Shown here: positions 46,873 through 56,178 of the stretch, in pieces
Layout of the letters: the number at the start of each line of letters is the position of its first letter
Position numbering within the stretch: position 1 is the first letter of the stretch
NCBI GenBank assembly: GCA_963828705.1
Contig: CAWHGA010000034.1
Span: 62,001-126,000, forward strand
Length of the DNA stretch: 64,000 bases
Direction: 5' to 3'
Origin: CAWDJT01 sp963828705
Lineage (GTDB): Bacteria; Desulfobacterota; Syntrophobacteria; Syntrophobacterales; Syntrophobacteraceae
Notes under the pieces: model-generated
The model's input: only the letters and a program-made list of their open reading frames with translations
What the model was told of the DNA's origin: nothing
Database searches by the model: none
Made by a program: the position numbers and the translations under genes

Positions 46873-47406
46873 CTAGTAATCGTCAAACTGCACTTCGTAG
46901 ATGGCGGAGAGATTGCGATGTTTCTCGGCATAATCCAGCCCGTAGCCAACGATGAAGCCCTTCTCGAGGCGAAAACCCACGTAATCTGCCTGAAATTCAA
47001 CTTTGCGCCGTTCGTATTTGTCAATCAGGGCACAGACCTTGATCGATTTGGGGTGTCGGCTGGCAAGGTAATCCACCAAGTATTTCAGGGTATACCCAGT
47101 ATCGATAATATCTTCGATCACCAATACATTGTGGTTTTGGATGGGTAGCTCGACATCTTTACTGATATGGACCGTGCCGCTGGTTTCAGCTCCCAGCCCA
47201 TAGCTGCTCAAGCGCACGAAGTCAATCTCAACCGGGATGGTCAACCGCCGCATCAAATCGGCCATGAAAACGATGGAACCCTTCAAGATACCAACTAGAA
47301 TCAGGGACTTCCCGGCATAATCCAGGTTGATTTGATCAGCCATGCGCGCCACCTGCTGGTCGATTTCCTCTGCAGAAATACAGGGCGTCAAGCGATAGCT
47401 TTTCAT
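46873..47406 (-). CDS. hpt: Hypoxanthine phosphoribosyltransferase
   Basis: About 177 residues from the ATG at 47406, behind GGAGGAGC; upstream codons of the open frame are not conserved. The PRPP site VLVIEDIIDTGYTLKYL is clear, and KSLILVGILKGSIVFMADL is typical of the family. It salvages hypoxanthine and guanine. Standard length. Confidence 0.93.
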   Translation of the reverse strand: MKSYRLTPCISAEEIDQQVARMADQINLDYAGKSLILVGILKGSIVFMADLMRRLTIPVEIDFVRLSSYGLGAETSGTVHISKDVELPIQNHNVLVIEDIIDTGYTLKYLVDYLASRHPKSIKVCALIDKYERRKVEFQADYVGFRLEKGFIVGYGLDYAEKHRNLSAIYEVQFDDY

Positions 47407-47583
47407 GGGATGCTCCTCCTCAGCGTACAAGTCCTCTTTGCCAACAGCCCATCCAGGAGCCTTCTTCAACATCGCCAAGTTACTGGAAAAGGCTCCAAAG
47501 GTCAATCATGACTTTTTTCAACTACCCAAAACCATTCATATTTTTTATGGCAGCCAGAAACCGTTGGGATAGCCTGCTTTCCA

Positions 47584-47612
47584 TTGATTTTGTCACAGTA
47601 GAGTATTATAAA
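47584..47612 (+). promoter_or_regulatory. Possible promoter of the NifU-like gene
   Basis: TTGATT (47584-47589) and TATAAA (47607-47612) with a 17-base spacer; the next gene starts 35 bases later. A decent sigma70 match. Confidence 0.45.
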
Positions 47613-47646
47613 CCGTGAAAATCTTTAATCTCAAAAGGAGATGTTG

Positions 47647-47865
47647 ATGCGCGAACAGGTAGAAAACGCTTTGGCAAAGATTCGCCCGATGTTGCAACGT
47701 GACGGCGGCAGTGTGGAATTGGTTGACGTCGAAGGATCGATCGTCAAGGTACGGCTTACGGGAGCTTGTCATGGCTGCCCCATGAGCCAGATGACCCTGA
47801 AAGCCGGGATTGAACGGATCGTTATGCAGGAAGTCCCGGGAATTACTCAGGTCGTGGCGGTGTAG
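47647..47865 (+). CDS. NifU-like C-terminal-domain FeS scaffold protein
   Basis: 72 residues with the C-terminal NifU domain: DGGSVELVDVEGSIVKVRL, then GACHGCPMSQMTLKAGIERI with the CxxC cluster ligands. AAAGGAG sits directly before the ATG at 47641; the ATG at 47647 gives normal spacing, so it is preferred. It likely carries and transfers FeS clusters. Stand-alone in the window. Confidence 0.88.
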   Translation: MREQVENALAKIRPMLQRDGGSVELVDVEGSIVKVRLTGACHGCPMSQMTLKAGIERIVMQEVPGITQVVAV

Positions 47866-47943
47866 TGCGGTCCGCTGGACCGCTCACACGCTCGGCCGGC
47901 TGTCGGTTGCAGCCCTTCAGGCGGTCGGCAGTCGCAAAAAGGT

Positions 47944-48414
47944 TCATTTGTGGTACGGTTCGCCTCTGGTGATGGTGAAAGCTCGATAGAGCTGCTCCAC
48001 CACCAGAAGGCGGGCGATATCATGAGGAAAGGTCATTGGCGACAGGGACAGTACCTGATCAGCCCGTGTCAGCAGTTCTGCGGAAACCCCCAGAGCCCCC
48101 CCAACGACCATCCAGATCTGCGCCACCCCCTGATTTTGAAAGCGTTCGAGAAGTGTCGCCAGACCCACTGAATCCAGTTCTCGGCCGCTTCGATCCCACA
48201 CCAACAAAGCCCCCCGATCTTTGATGCAGTCCAGGATGCGCTCGCTTTCCCGCTCCTGGATGAACCTTTCGGCGATGCCTTTGACAATTCTTTCTTCCCG
48301 AACTATGTGGACCTCAGTGGTCGCATAGTGCTGGAGCCGCTTCAAATACCTGTGGATGGCCGCATCGACGTCGATTTCCGCGGTTTTGCCAACAAAGATC
48401 AGGTGCAGACGCAC
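47944..48414 (-). CDS. rlmH: 23S rRNA pseudouridine-1915 N3-methyltransferase RlmH
   Basis: 156 residues from a GTG at 48414. VRLHLIFVGKTAE, then MVVGGALGVSAELL (SPOUT knot) and SLSPMTFPHDIARLLVVEQL, and the C-terminal TRGEPYHK are diagnostic. It methylates Psi1915 in helix 69 of assembled ribosomes. It follows tlyA by 17 bases at the end of the long minus-strand array. Confidence 0.94.
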   Translation of the reverse strand: MRLHLIFVGKTAEIDVDAAIHRYLKRLQHYATTEVHIVREERIVKGIAERFIQERESERILDCIKDRGALLVWDRSGRELDSVGLATLLERFQNQGVAQIWMVVGGALGVSAELLTRADQVLSLSPMTFPHDIARLLVVEQLYRAFTITRGEPYHK

Positions 48415-48430
48415 GGCAGCGGCTACCTCT

Positions 48431-49153
48431 CTATCGGCGGGCTGCCAACAGGAATTCCCGGTTGCCTTCCGGCCCAAGAATGGGTGATGGAACGATACCG
48501 CTGATCTGAAGCAGCAGCTTCTGGCAAAACCCCTGAATATCTCCGCACACCTGGGCATGGATTTGAGGGTCGCGCACTACTCCCTTTTTCCCTACGTGTT
48601 CGCGTCCCGCTTCGAACTGTGGCTTGATCAGGGCAATGAGCTGCCCGTGGGGAGTCAGGAAGGGCAAAAGAACAGGGATCACCAGTTTGAGGGAGATGAA
48701 GGCGACGTCCACGGTCGCCAGATCAATATCTTCCGGGACTTGATCACGCTGGAGATAACGGATGTTCTGCCGTTCCAACACGACGACGCGCGGGTCCTGA
48801 CGCAGGCTCCAGGCCAGCTGTCCATAACCAACATCGACGGCGTAGACCTTGCGCGCTCCGTGCTGCAGCAGGCAGTCGGTGAATCCGCCGGTGGATGCCC
48901 CCACGTCCATGGCCACCAAACCATCCACTGATACCTGAAAGGCTTCCAGGGCATGCGCCAGCTTGATCCCGCCGCGGCTGACAAAGGGATGGTCGGATCC
49001 CAGGATGGCGATGTTCGCGCTGGTTCCTACTCGCTGCCCTGCCTTGGTGATCACCTGGCCATCGACGCTGACTTGAGCGGCCAGGATCAGTGCTTCCGCC
49101 CGCTGGCGGCTGGGTGTCAAACCCCGCTCCACCAGGAGCTTATCTAATCGCAT
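48431..49153 (-). CDS. tlyA: TlyA-family rRNA 2'-O-methyltransferase
   Basis: About 240 residues from the ATG at 49153 (another at 49168 is also possible). An N-terminal S4 domain (MRLDKLLVERGL, SRQRAEALILAAQVSVDG) is followed by an FtsJ-type methyltransferase (FVSRGGIKLAHALEAF, VGASTGGFTDCLLQHGA, LIKPQFEAGREHVGKKG). It methylates ribosomal RNA. Its start overlaps the dxs 3' end, a common order after dxs. Confidence 0.9.
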   Translation of the reverse strand: MRLDKLLVERGLTPSRQRAEALILAAQVSVDGQVITKAGQRVGTSANIAILGSDHPFVSRGGIKLAHALEAFQVSVDGLVAMDVGASTGGFTDCLLQHGARKVYAVDVGYGQLAWSLRQDPRVVVLERQNIRYLQRDQVPEDIDLATVDVAFISLKLVIPVLLPFLTPHGQLIALIKPQFEAGREHVGKKGVVRDPQIHAQVCGDIQGFCQKLLLQISGIVPSPILGPEGNREFLLAARR

Positions 49154-51058
49154 AGATGGTTTGGCCATGGCGTTTTTCGCAGAGTTCCAGGGCCGCACGT
49201 TCGATACCCTGGGCATCAATTCCCACCATGTCGCGCAAGGTCGCCTGGGAGCCGTGGACCACAAACTCATCGGGCAACCCCAGTCGTTTGAAGCTCTTCG
49301 GGTAGAAGGAAGCTTCCTGAAACATCTCCAGCACCGCCGATCCGAAGCCGCCCTGCAAGGCATTCTCTTCAACGGTGAGCACCTGGCCGATCTTCTTCGC
49401 CAGGCGCAGAATCAGCTCTTGGTCCAGCGGCTTGACAAACCGGGCATTCACCACGGTGGCTTCAATCCCCTGCCGTTGCAGCTGGTTGGCCGCTTCCAGG
49501 GCCGGATAGACGGTGGAACCGATGCCAATCAGCAAAATGTCGTCGCCTTCCCGCAGGACCTCCGCCTTGCCGATGGCAAGCGCCTCCCAGTCATCTGGCA
49601 GGGGCAGCCCCACGCCGTTGCCGCGCGGGTAGCGTAGCTGCGATGGGACCGGGATGGTCGATGGCGGTCTTCAGCATCTGTTGCAGTTCGAGTTCGTCCT
49701 TGGGGGCCATCAGCACCATGTTGGGAATGTGACGCAGAAACGACAGGTCGAAGACCCCGTGATGGGTCGGGCCGTCTTCACCCACCAGACCGCCGCGATC
49801 CATGGCGAACACTACCGGCAGTTTCTGCAGGCACACATCATGAATGATCTGATCGTAGGCCCGCTGCAGAAAGGTGGAGTAAACCGCCACCACCGGCCTG
49901 AAACCCCTCGGTGGCAAGGCCCGCGGCAAAGGTCACGGCATGCTGTTCGGCAATACCAACGTCAAAGAATCGCTCCGGGTAGCGGCTGGCGAACAGCTCC
50001 AGGCCGGTCCCCTGAGGCATCGCGGCAGTAATGGCCACGATCCGCGGATCACGTTCGGCCAGTTGGGTGATGGTTTTGCCAAATACTTCGGTGTAGGACG
50101 GCGGGCAACTACCCAGCGAGCACGATTTGCCGGTGGCGACGTCGAACGCTCCCAAGCCGTGAAATCGAGTGGGATCGCGTTCGGCCGGTTCATAGCCCTT
50201 GCCCTTCTGGGTCCAGACATGCACCAGCACTGGCCCTTCCAGTTGTTTGGCGGTTTCGAAGGTCTCGATCAGCCCATCCAGGCGGTGGCCTTTGATGGGG
50301 CCGATGTAATGGAACTTGAGTGCTTCGAAAAGCATCCCCGGGGTGAAGAAGGCCTTGAGGGATTCTTCGCTACGTTTCAGGATCTGAGGATGTTGGGGCC
50401 GACTCCGGGGATCGAATTGAGCACGTTTTCGAAATGACGTTTGAGGCTCATCACGGTGCGAGTGGACAGCTTGCGGCTCAGAAACGACGACAGGGCGCCC
50501 ACGTTGGGGGAGATGGACATTTCGTTGTCGTTCAGCACCACGATCAGGTCTTTGTCCAGGTCGCCGGCATGATTCATGGCTTCAAAGGCCATCCCACCGG
50601 TCATGCTGCCATCGCCGATGACGGCAATGGCGCGATTGGAGCAGCCCTTGAGGCATTTGCCGACCCCTATACCCAGTGCCGCCGAAATTGACGTGCTGGA
50701 ATGGCCGGTGCCGAAGGCGTCGTATTTGCTCTCCTCCCGTCTTGGGAAAGCCGCTGATCCCATGAAACTGGCGCAGTGTGTCGAAACGTGCTTTACGCCC
50801 GGTGAGCAGCTTGTGCGTGTAGCTCTGATGGCCCACGTCCCATACGATCCGGTCATGGGGTGCGCTGAACACGTAATGGAGCGCCAGAGTCAGTTCCACC
50901 ACTCCCAGATTGGGGGCTAGATGACCGCCGTGATTGGCGACTGTAGTGACAATCACATCGCGGAGTTCCCGCGCCAGCTGTTCCAGTTCTGGCACGGTCA
51001 ACTTCTTCAGATCTGCCGGGGAATCGATTTGGTTGAGCAAAGCCATGGGTGGCTTCAT
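49140..51058 (-). CDS. dxs: 1-deoxy-D-xylulose-5-phosphate synthase (four frameshifts)
   Basis: About 638 residues, full length, once breaks near 50738, 50385, 49900 and 49632 are closed. Motifs: VVELTLALHYVF with WDVGHQSYTHKLLTGR (ThDP region), GDGSMTGGMAFEAMNHA, GPIKGHRLDGLIETF, FDVGIAEQHAVTFAAGLA, and the C-terminal transketolase VEENALQGGFGSAV. Dxs makes the first intermediate of the MEP isoprenoid pathway. Downstream of ispA and ahead of tlyA, as in many bacteria. Each break is a single-base shift, so sequencing error is more likely than decay. Confidence 0.93.
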
Positions 51059-51208
51059 GCTGGTGCCGTCTTTTCTGTCCTTGTCCTTCAACTCTCCACC
51101 TCCAAAGCTGGCAAAGAGAACCACTGCGAACTGGTCTGACCTGATGGGCGGTGTGCAGAATCCATGAGCCGGCACGGGAGTGTGGAATCCGTTCCGGCGA
51201 CCACCGAC

Positions 51209-52114
51209 TCAAGCCTTGCGAACCAGCAGGTATCGGGCCAGAGCCCGAAGCGGTTCGGCCTTGTCGTCAAAAGATGCCAGCGCACTCAGAGCTGCATCCA
51301 CATGTTCACGTGCAGCTTCCTTGGCGCGAACCAGACCGGTCAGTACCGGATAGGTCTTCTTGTTCTTGGCGGCGTCGGAGCCCGGGGTCTTTCCCATGAC
51401 TGCGGCATCACCTTCAATGTCCAGCAGATCGTCGGTGATTTGAAAGGCCAGCCCAAAATGATGCCCGTAACGGGTCAGCTGCCGGACCTGCTGGGGTGAG
51501 CCGCCGCCGAGCAGTGCCCCGATTTCCATGGACGCAGTGATCAGGGCTCCGGTTTTGTGAATATGCATGTATTCCACCATGGCCAGATCGACTTCGCGGT
51601 TTTCACATTCGAGATCGATCACCTGTCCGCCGATCATACCGCGGTAGCCGGAGGCCTTCACCAGCAGATGGACCGCCTCCAGGAGCCTGTCTGCGGGCAA
51701 TGTTCCGTTTTGCCGGGTGTCGGCGATCAGACCGAAGGCTTCGGTGAGCAGAGTGTCGCCGGCCAGGATCGCCATAGCTTCGCCAAAAACCTTGTGATTG
51801 GTGGGTTTGCCGCGGCGGAAATCATCGTTGTCCATGGCCGGCAAATCGTCGTGGATGAGCGAGTAGGTATGGATGAATTCCAGGGCACAGGCGGCCGGCA
51901 TGACGGCCTTCCAGTCGCCGCCCACTACTTCCGCGGCCTGCAGACAAAGAATCGGGCGCAACCGCTTGCCGCCGGCAAAGAGGCTGTAACGACTGGCTTC
52001 CAGAAGGTTCTTTTCCAGCCCCGCCGGCGTCGGCAAACATTGCTGCAGGGCCTGATCCACCTGTTCCTTGCGTTCTGCCAGAAACGCCTTAAGATCGAAC
52101 GAAGACTCCTGCAT
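51209..52114 (-). CDS. ispA: Farnesyl diphosphate synthase
   Basis: 301 residues. The two Asp-rich motifs are present: IHDDLPAMDNDDFRRGKPTNH (first motif, DDxxxxD) and FQITDDLLDIEGD (second). GGKRLRPILCLQA is also typical. It makes C15 diphosphate for hopanoids, quinones and undecaprenol. Placed between xseB and dxs. Confidence 0.94.
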   Translation of the reverse strand: MQESSFDLKAFLAERKEQVDQALQQCLPTPAGLEKNLLEASRYSLFAGGKRLRPILCLQAAEVVGGDWKAVMPAACALEFIHTYSLIHDDLPAMDNDDFRRGKPTNHKVFGEAMAILAGDTLLTEAFGLIADTRQNGTLPADRLLEAVHLLVKASGYRGMIGGQVIDLECENREVDLAMVEYMHIHKTGALITASMEIGALLGGGSPQQVRQLTRYGHHFGLAFQITDDLLDIEGDAAVMGKTPGSDAAKNKKTYPVLTGLVRAKEAAREHVDAALSALASFDDKAEPLRALARYLLVRKA

Positions 52115-52222
52115 GATCGCTGTTCATCCCTTTCAACCAGTACGGATCGATAGTGCTGTGTTTACTAACATGCACGCCATGATCTTTCCAGCCCTAGTTT
52201 GCACCATAGTCGCGAACATGGG

Positions 52223-52526
52223 TCACGACTCGGTGTTTTCGGGGTTGGGAGCTTGATCTTCTTCCCGGATGCCTCGATTTGCTTCGGCTGAAGGCGACGT
52301 ATCGAAGGCCGTAGTGGTCCATCCTTCGGTACCGTCTTTGACCAGCATCTGCACGCGGTTCTCCGCTTCATCCAGTTTCTGGTTGCAGTGCTTGACCAAC
52401 CGGACACCTTCGGCGAACGCTTCCATGGCTTCCTCCAGGGGAAGGCTGCCCCGTTCCAGCTTTGTCCACGATCTTTTCCAGTTTTTTCAAGGCTTCTTCA
52501 AATGGTTCCGTCTTCTTGCGACTCAC
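52223..52526 (-). CDS. xseB: Exonuclease VII small subunit (frameshifted)
   Basis: About 100 residues from a GTG at 52526 overlapping the xseA end. The frame reads FEEALKKLEKIVD, breaks at a TTT run (52461-52463), and continues LERGSLPLEEAMEAFAEGVR and NQKLDEAENRVQML. One surplus base explains the break. With XseA it forms the single-strand exonuclease VII. Confidence 0.88.
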
Positions 52527-53914
52527 GTGTCTTCATCTCCTCAATAAGCGCGCCAGCTCCAGGCTGTTTCTTTGCCACCAGGCATTCCAGAGCCCCTTCT
52601 GCCAGCTGTACGCGCACCCTTTGCCCCAGTTCCACCATGGCTTCGTTCATCACGACCGTTTCCTCCGGCAGACGATAGGTGATGGAATAACCCCGGGCCA
52701 ACACCGCCAAGCGGACTGAGGCTCTGGAGGCGAATGAGACCATGGTGCAATTGCGCCTGACAGTTTTCATGAAGGCGGCGCTGCTGCCGGATCAGTTCCT
52801 TGGAGCGCTGCTGCAGCTGGTCCCGATAATTGCGCAGGCGAGCAATCGGATGGCGGAATTCGAGCTTCTGCTGCCAGCGGCCGCCGTCGGCCCTGGCCTG
52901 TTCGATTCTACGATTTATAGCCAGATGCAGACGGGTGAAGCGGTCATCGACCAAAAGCCGTAGATCGGCCAGGCGCCGGCGCGGATCGATCAGGCGCCGA
53001 TCCAGAAAGTGGAGCACCTGTCTGGCGGATTCCAGCCGCTGCCGGGTGGACTGTACCAGATGGGCCTGGCGGTCATGGAGGCGCTGCTGTATCTGGTCCA
53101 GCTGCGTCACGATCCATTCCGCCGCCGCCGTCGGTGTGGGGGCCCGCAGGTCGGCCACCAGATCGGCGATGGTCCAATCGATTTCGTGTCCCACGGCGGA
53201 AATGATGGGCACTTGCGAACGGGCCATGGCCCGCGCCACGATTTCTTCGTTGAAGGACCAGAGATCTTCCAGGCTGCCGCCGCCCCGCCCCACGATCATT
53301 AGGTCCCAGCGGTGGGTGTCAGCCAGGGCGTTGACCACATCGATGGCGGCGGCAATTTCTCCGGCAGCCCCTGCTCCCTGGACGCGCACCGGGCAAAGCG
53401 TTACCGTGACGGGATAGGGAGCTCGCTGCAACACCTTGAGGATATCGCGAATGGCGGCACCGGTAGCGGAAGTGACCACGGCGATGCGCTGCGGGCATGA
53501 CGGCAACGGCTTTTTGCGCCGGGGATCGAAAAGCCCTTCGGCTTCGAGCTTCTTCTTGAGCTGTTCGAAGGCCAGCTGCAACTGCCCGAAGCCGAGCGGT
53601 TCCATGACGTCGATGATGAGCTGGTATTCGCCGCGCGGCTCGTAGACGCTGATCCGTCCCTGGCAGATGACCTGCAAGCCGTCTTCGGGTGCAAAGCGCA
53701 GGACGCGCTGCTGGCCGCGAAACAGCACCGCCCGGATCTGGCTGTGTTCGTCCTTCAAGGTGAAATAGCAATGCCCCGATGCGGGCATGCGGAAGTTGGA
53801 GATCTCACCCTTGACCCACACAAACCGGTAGTTGCTTTCCAGCAGCCGCTTGATCTGGCTGTTGAGCTGACTCACGGTAAAGACGTTGCTCTGTTCAAGG
53901 GCTTCAACGTGCAT
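52498..53914 (-). CDS. xseA: Exonuclease VII large subunit (frameshifted)
   Basis: About 470 residues. N-terminal OB fold (SQLNSQIKRLLESNYRFVWV), then CPQRIAVVTSATGAAIRDIL, IVGRGGGSLEDLWSFNEE and SAVGHEIDWTIADLVADLRA, the catalytic domain hallmarks. The frame changes near 52709-52711, after which it ends with LARGYSITYRLPEE. It degrades single-stranded DNA with XseB. Starts the housekeeping part of the array. Confidence 0.93.
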
Positions 53915-54066
53915 GGATACCTACAGTTCCTTAAGCGGCCGGCGCCGTGGCCAGGGGTGGACACGAATCGGTTATGGCCTCTTCATCTTGTTGCTCGATT
54001 CCTGCGGTAGCCGGTAAATGGCACGCCGCTGTGGCAAAGCTTTCGCAGCGATTGGGTTACGCCGCA

Positions 54067-55066
54067 TCAAGTGAACAGCCGTGGGTCCATGGCGTCGCGC
54101 AGTCCTTCGCCCACCAGGTTGTAGGCGGTGATGCTGAGGAAAATGGCCAGGCCGGGAAAGGTAGTCAGCCACCAGGCGAACTCAATGTAATCGCGGCTCT
54201 GCGACAAAATATCCCCCCAGCTCGGAGTCGGTGGCGGTACCCCAAAGCCCAGGAAGCTCAGGCTGGATTCCGTGAGGATCGCTCCGGCAATGCCGAACAC
54301 CGCGGAAACCAGCACCGGCGCCATGGCATTGGGCAGCATGTGGAGAAAGATGATGCGGCTATGGGATGCTCCCAGCGCCCGCGAGGCCATGACAAAATCC
54401 AGCCGCTTGAGCTTGAGGAATTCGGCCCGGACAAAGCGCGCCACTCCGGTCCAGCCGGTAAGTCCGATCACCACCATGATGTTGTAGATGCTCGGAGGCA
54501 GAAAGGCGATGATGGTAATGATAAGAAAAAACGTCGGGAATGGTGAGCAGGATTTCGATGATACGGCTGATCACATGGTCGATCCAGCCGCCGAAATAGC
54601 CCGCCAGCGCTCCCAGGATCATGCCGATCACCAGGGCGATGCCGACCGCCACAATACCCACCGAAAGCGAGATGCGAGCGCCATAGATCATGCGGCTGAG
54701 CACGTCTCGTCCACTGTCATCGGTACCAAACCAGTGTCTGCTGCTGGGGGCTTCCAGATTTTCCAGCAGATTGTATTCGGTGGGCGAATATGGAACCAGC
54801 GGCCACACCGAGAAATCATCGGGTCCCATTTGGTCTCGGATTTCCTTCCAGTTGAACCAGCCAATGCCCTGTTCCTGAGACCACAGCGGCCAGTACCAGT
54901 GGCCCTGATAACGCATGACCAGCGGCCGGTCGTTGGCCAGCACCGGAGCCAGCAGGGCCACCACCACCAGCACCAGGGAAATCCATAGGCCGAACATGGC
55001 CAGCGAACGGCGGCGGAAATGGTGCCACACCATTTGCCAGTAGGTTCGGCTGTCACTGCTATCCAT
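54067..55066 (-). CDS. Peptide/nickel-type ABC transporter permease, DppC/YejE-like (frameshifted)
   Basis: About 333 residues. An N-terminal helix (LAMFGLWISLVLVVVALLAP) precedes a periplasmic region with EYNLLENLEAPSSRHWFGTD. After the A-run at 54526-54531 (plus strand) the frame continues FFLIITIIAFLPPSIYNIMV and RALGASHSRIIFLHMLPNA (EAA loop). It pairs with the permease just upstream. A YejE-like assignment is suggested by the long loop before the GTD motif. No ATPase gene follows in the window. Confidence 0.88.
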
Positions 55067-55073
55067 GCTTTAT

Positions 55074-56072
55074 TTACTCCAGCTTGATCCGCGGGTCCAA
55101 AGCCGCATAGAGAATATCCGACAGCAACAGGCCCACCAGGGTGAGCAGTGCCGAAATGGTGGCGATGGCCATGATCACTGGGTAGTCCCGGGAGAGCACC
55201 GCTTCAAAGGATAACTGACCCATTCCCGGAATGGAAAATATGCTTTCGATGATCACGCTCCCGCCGAACATGCCGGGTAGCAGGAAGGCCAGCAGGGTCA
55301 CGATGGGCAACAAGGCGTTGCGAAACGCATGCTTGTAGATGACCATCCGTTCTCTCAAGCCCTTGGCCCTGGCCGTACGGATGTAATCCTCGCGGATCAC
55401 TTCCAGGATTCCGGAGCGCGCCAATCGGGATAGATAGGCCAGGCCGCCGTAGGTCAGGCAGGCAACCGGCAGCGCCAGATGCCACATTCGGTCCAGGAGC
55501 CATTTGGAAAACGACCAGGATTCCGCCCCAATGGCCGAAATCCCGTAGACCGGGAACACGTCCCAGAAATCACCACCGCCGAGAATCATAATGAGCAGCA
55601 CCGCCACCCAGAAACTGGGCAGCGAATAGAGTACGAAGAAAAACAGGGTGAGCAGCCGGTCCTGCCAGGTGCCACAATGGGTCGCGGAATAGATCCCGCA
55701 CGGGATGGCGATCAGGTACACCAGGAAGATGGAGATGATATTGAGCTGCAAGGTCACCGGCAGCCGTTCAGCGATTTTGTCCCAAACCTTGCGATGATCC
55801 TTGTAGGAGTTGCCGAAATCAAAGGTGAGCACCCGCTTCACCCAGAGCAGGTATTGGATCGGGATGGGCTTGTCGAGGCCGTAGAGCTTCTTGGTTTGTT
55901 CGACAATCTGCTGGGAAATGGCATTGTCCGAAACCTGGCCTTCCGCGGCCATCTTCAGCTTGATCAAGGCGGGGTTGCCAGGAGCCAGTTGGATGATGAG
56001 AAACGTAATGAGGGTGATTCCCAAAAGGGTCGGAATGATCTGCAGCAGCCGCTTAACCAGGTAGGTTTTCAT
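55074..56072 (-). CDS. Peptide/nickel-type ABC transporter permease, DppB/YejB-like
   Basis: 332 residues, about six helices. Starts YLVKRLLQIIPTLLGITLIT; the EAA loop near the end reads ARAKGLRERMVIYKHAFRNA. It forms the translocation channel with the second permease, seven bases downstream. The binding protein gene lies about 105 bases upstream. Confidence 0.92.
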   Translation of the reverse strand: MKTYLVKRLLQIIPTLLGITLITFLIIQLAPGNPALIKLKMAAEGQVSDNAISQQIVEQTKKLYGLDKPIPIQYLLWVKRVLTFDFGNSYKDHRKVWDKIAERLPVTLQLNIISIFLVYLIAIPCGIYSATHCGTWQDRLLTLFFFVLYSLPSFWVAVLLIMILGGGDFWDVFPVYGISAIGAESWSFSKWLLDRMWHLALPVACLTYGGLAYLSRLARSGILEVIREDYIRTARAKGLRERMVIYKHAFRNALLPIVTLLAFLLPGMFGGSVIIESIFSIPGMGQLSFEAVLSRDYPVIMAIATISALLTLVGLLLSDILYAALDPRIKLE

Positions 56073-56178
56073 GACAATGTCATCTCTTCCGCTTTTCCCT
56101 GAGGATACGCTGTGGACCTCGCTGCCTGGAATCGTCTGGTCCTGTCGCTGCCACCCCTTTCACGGTCGCGGGGGCACA

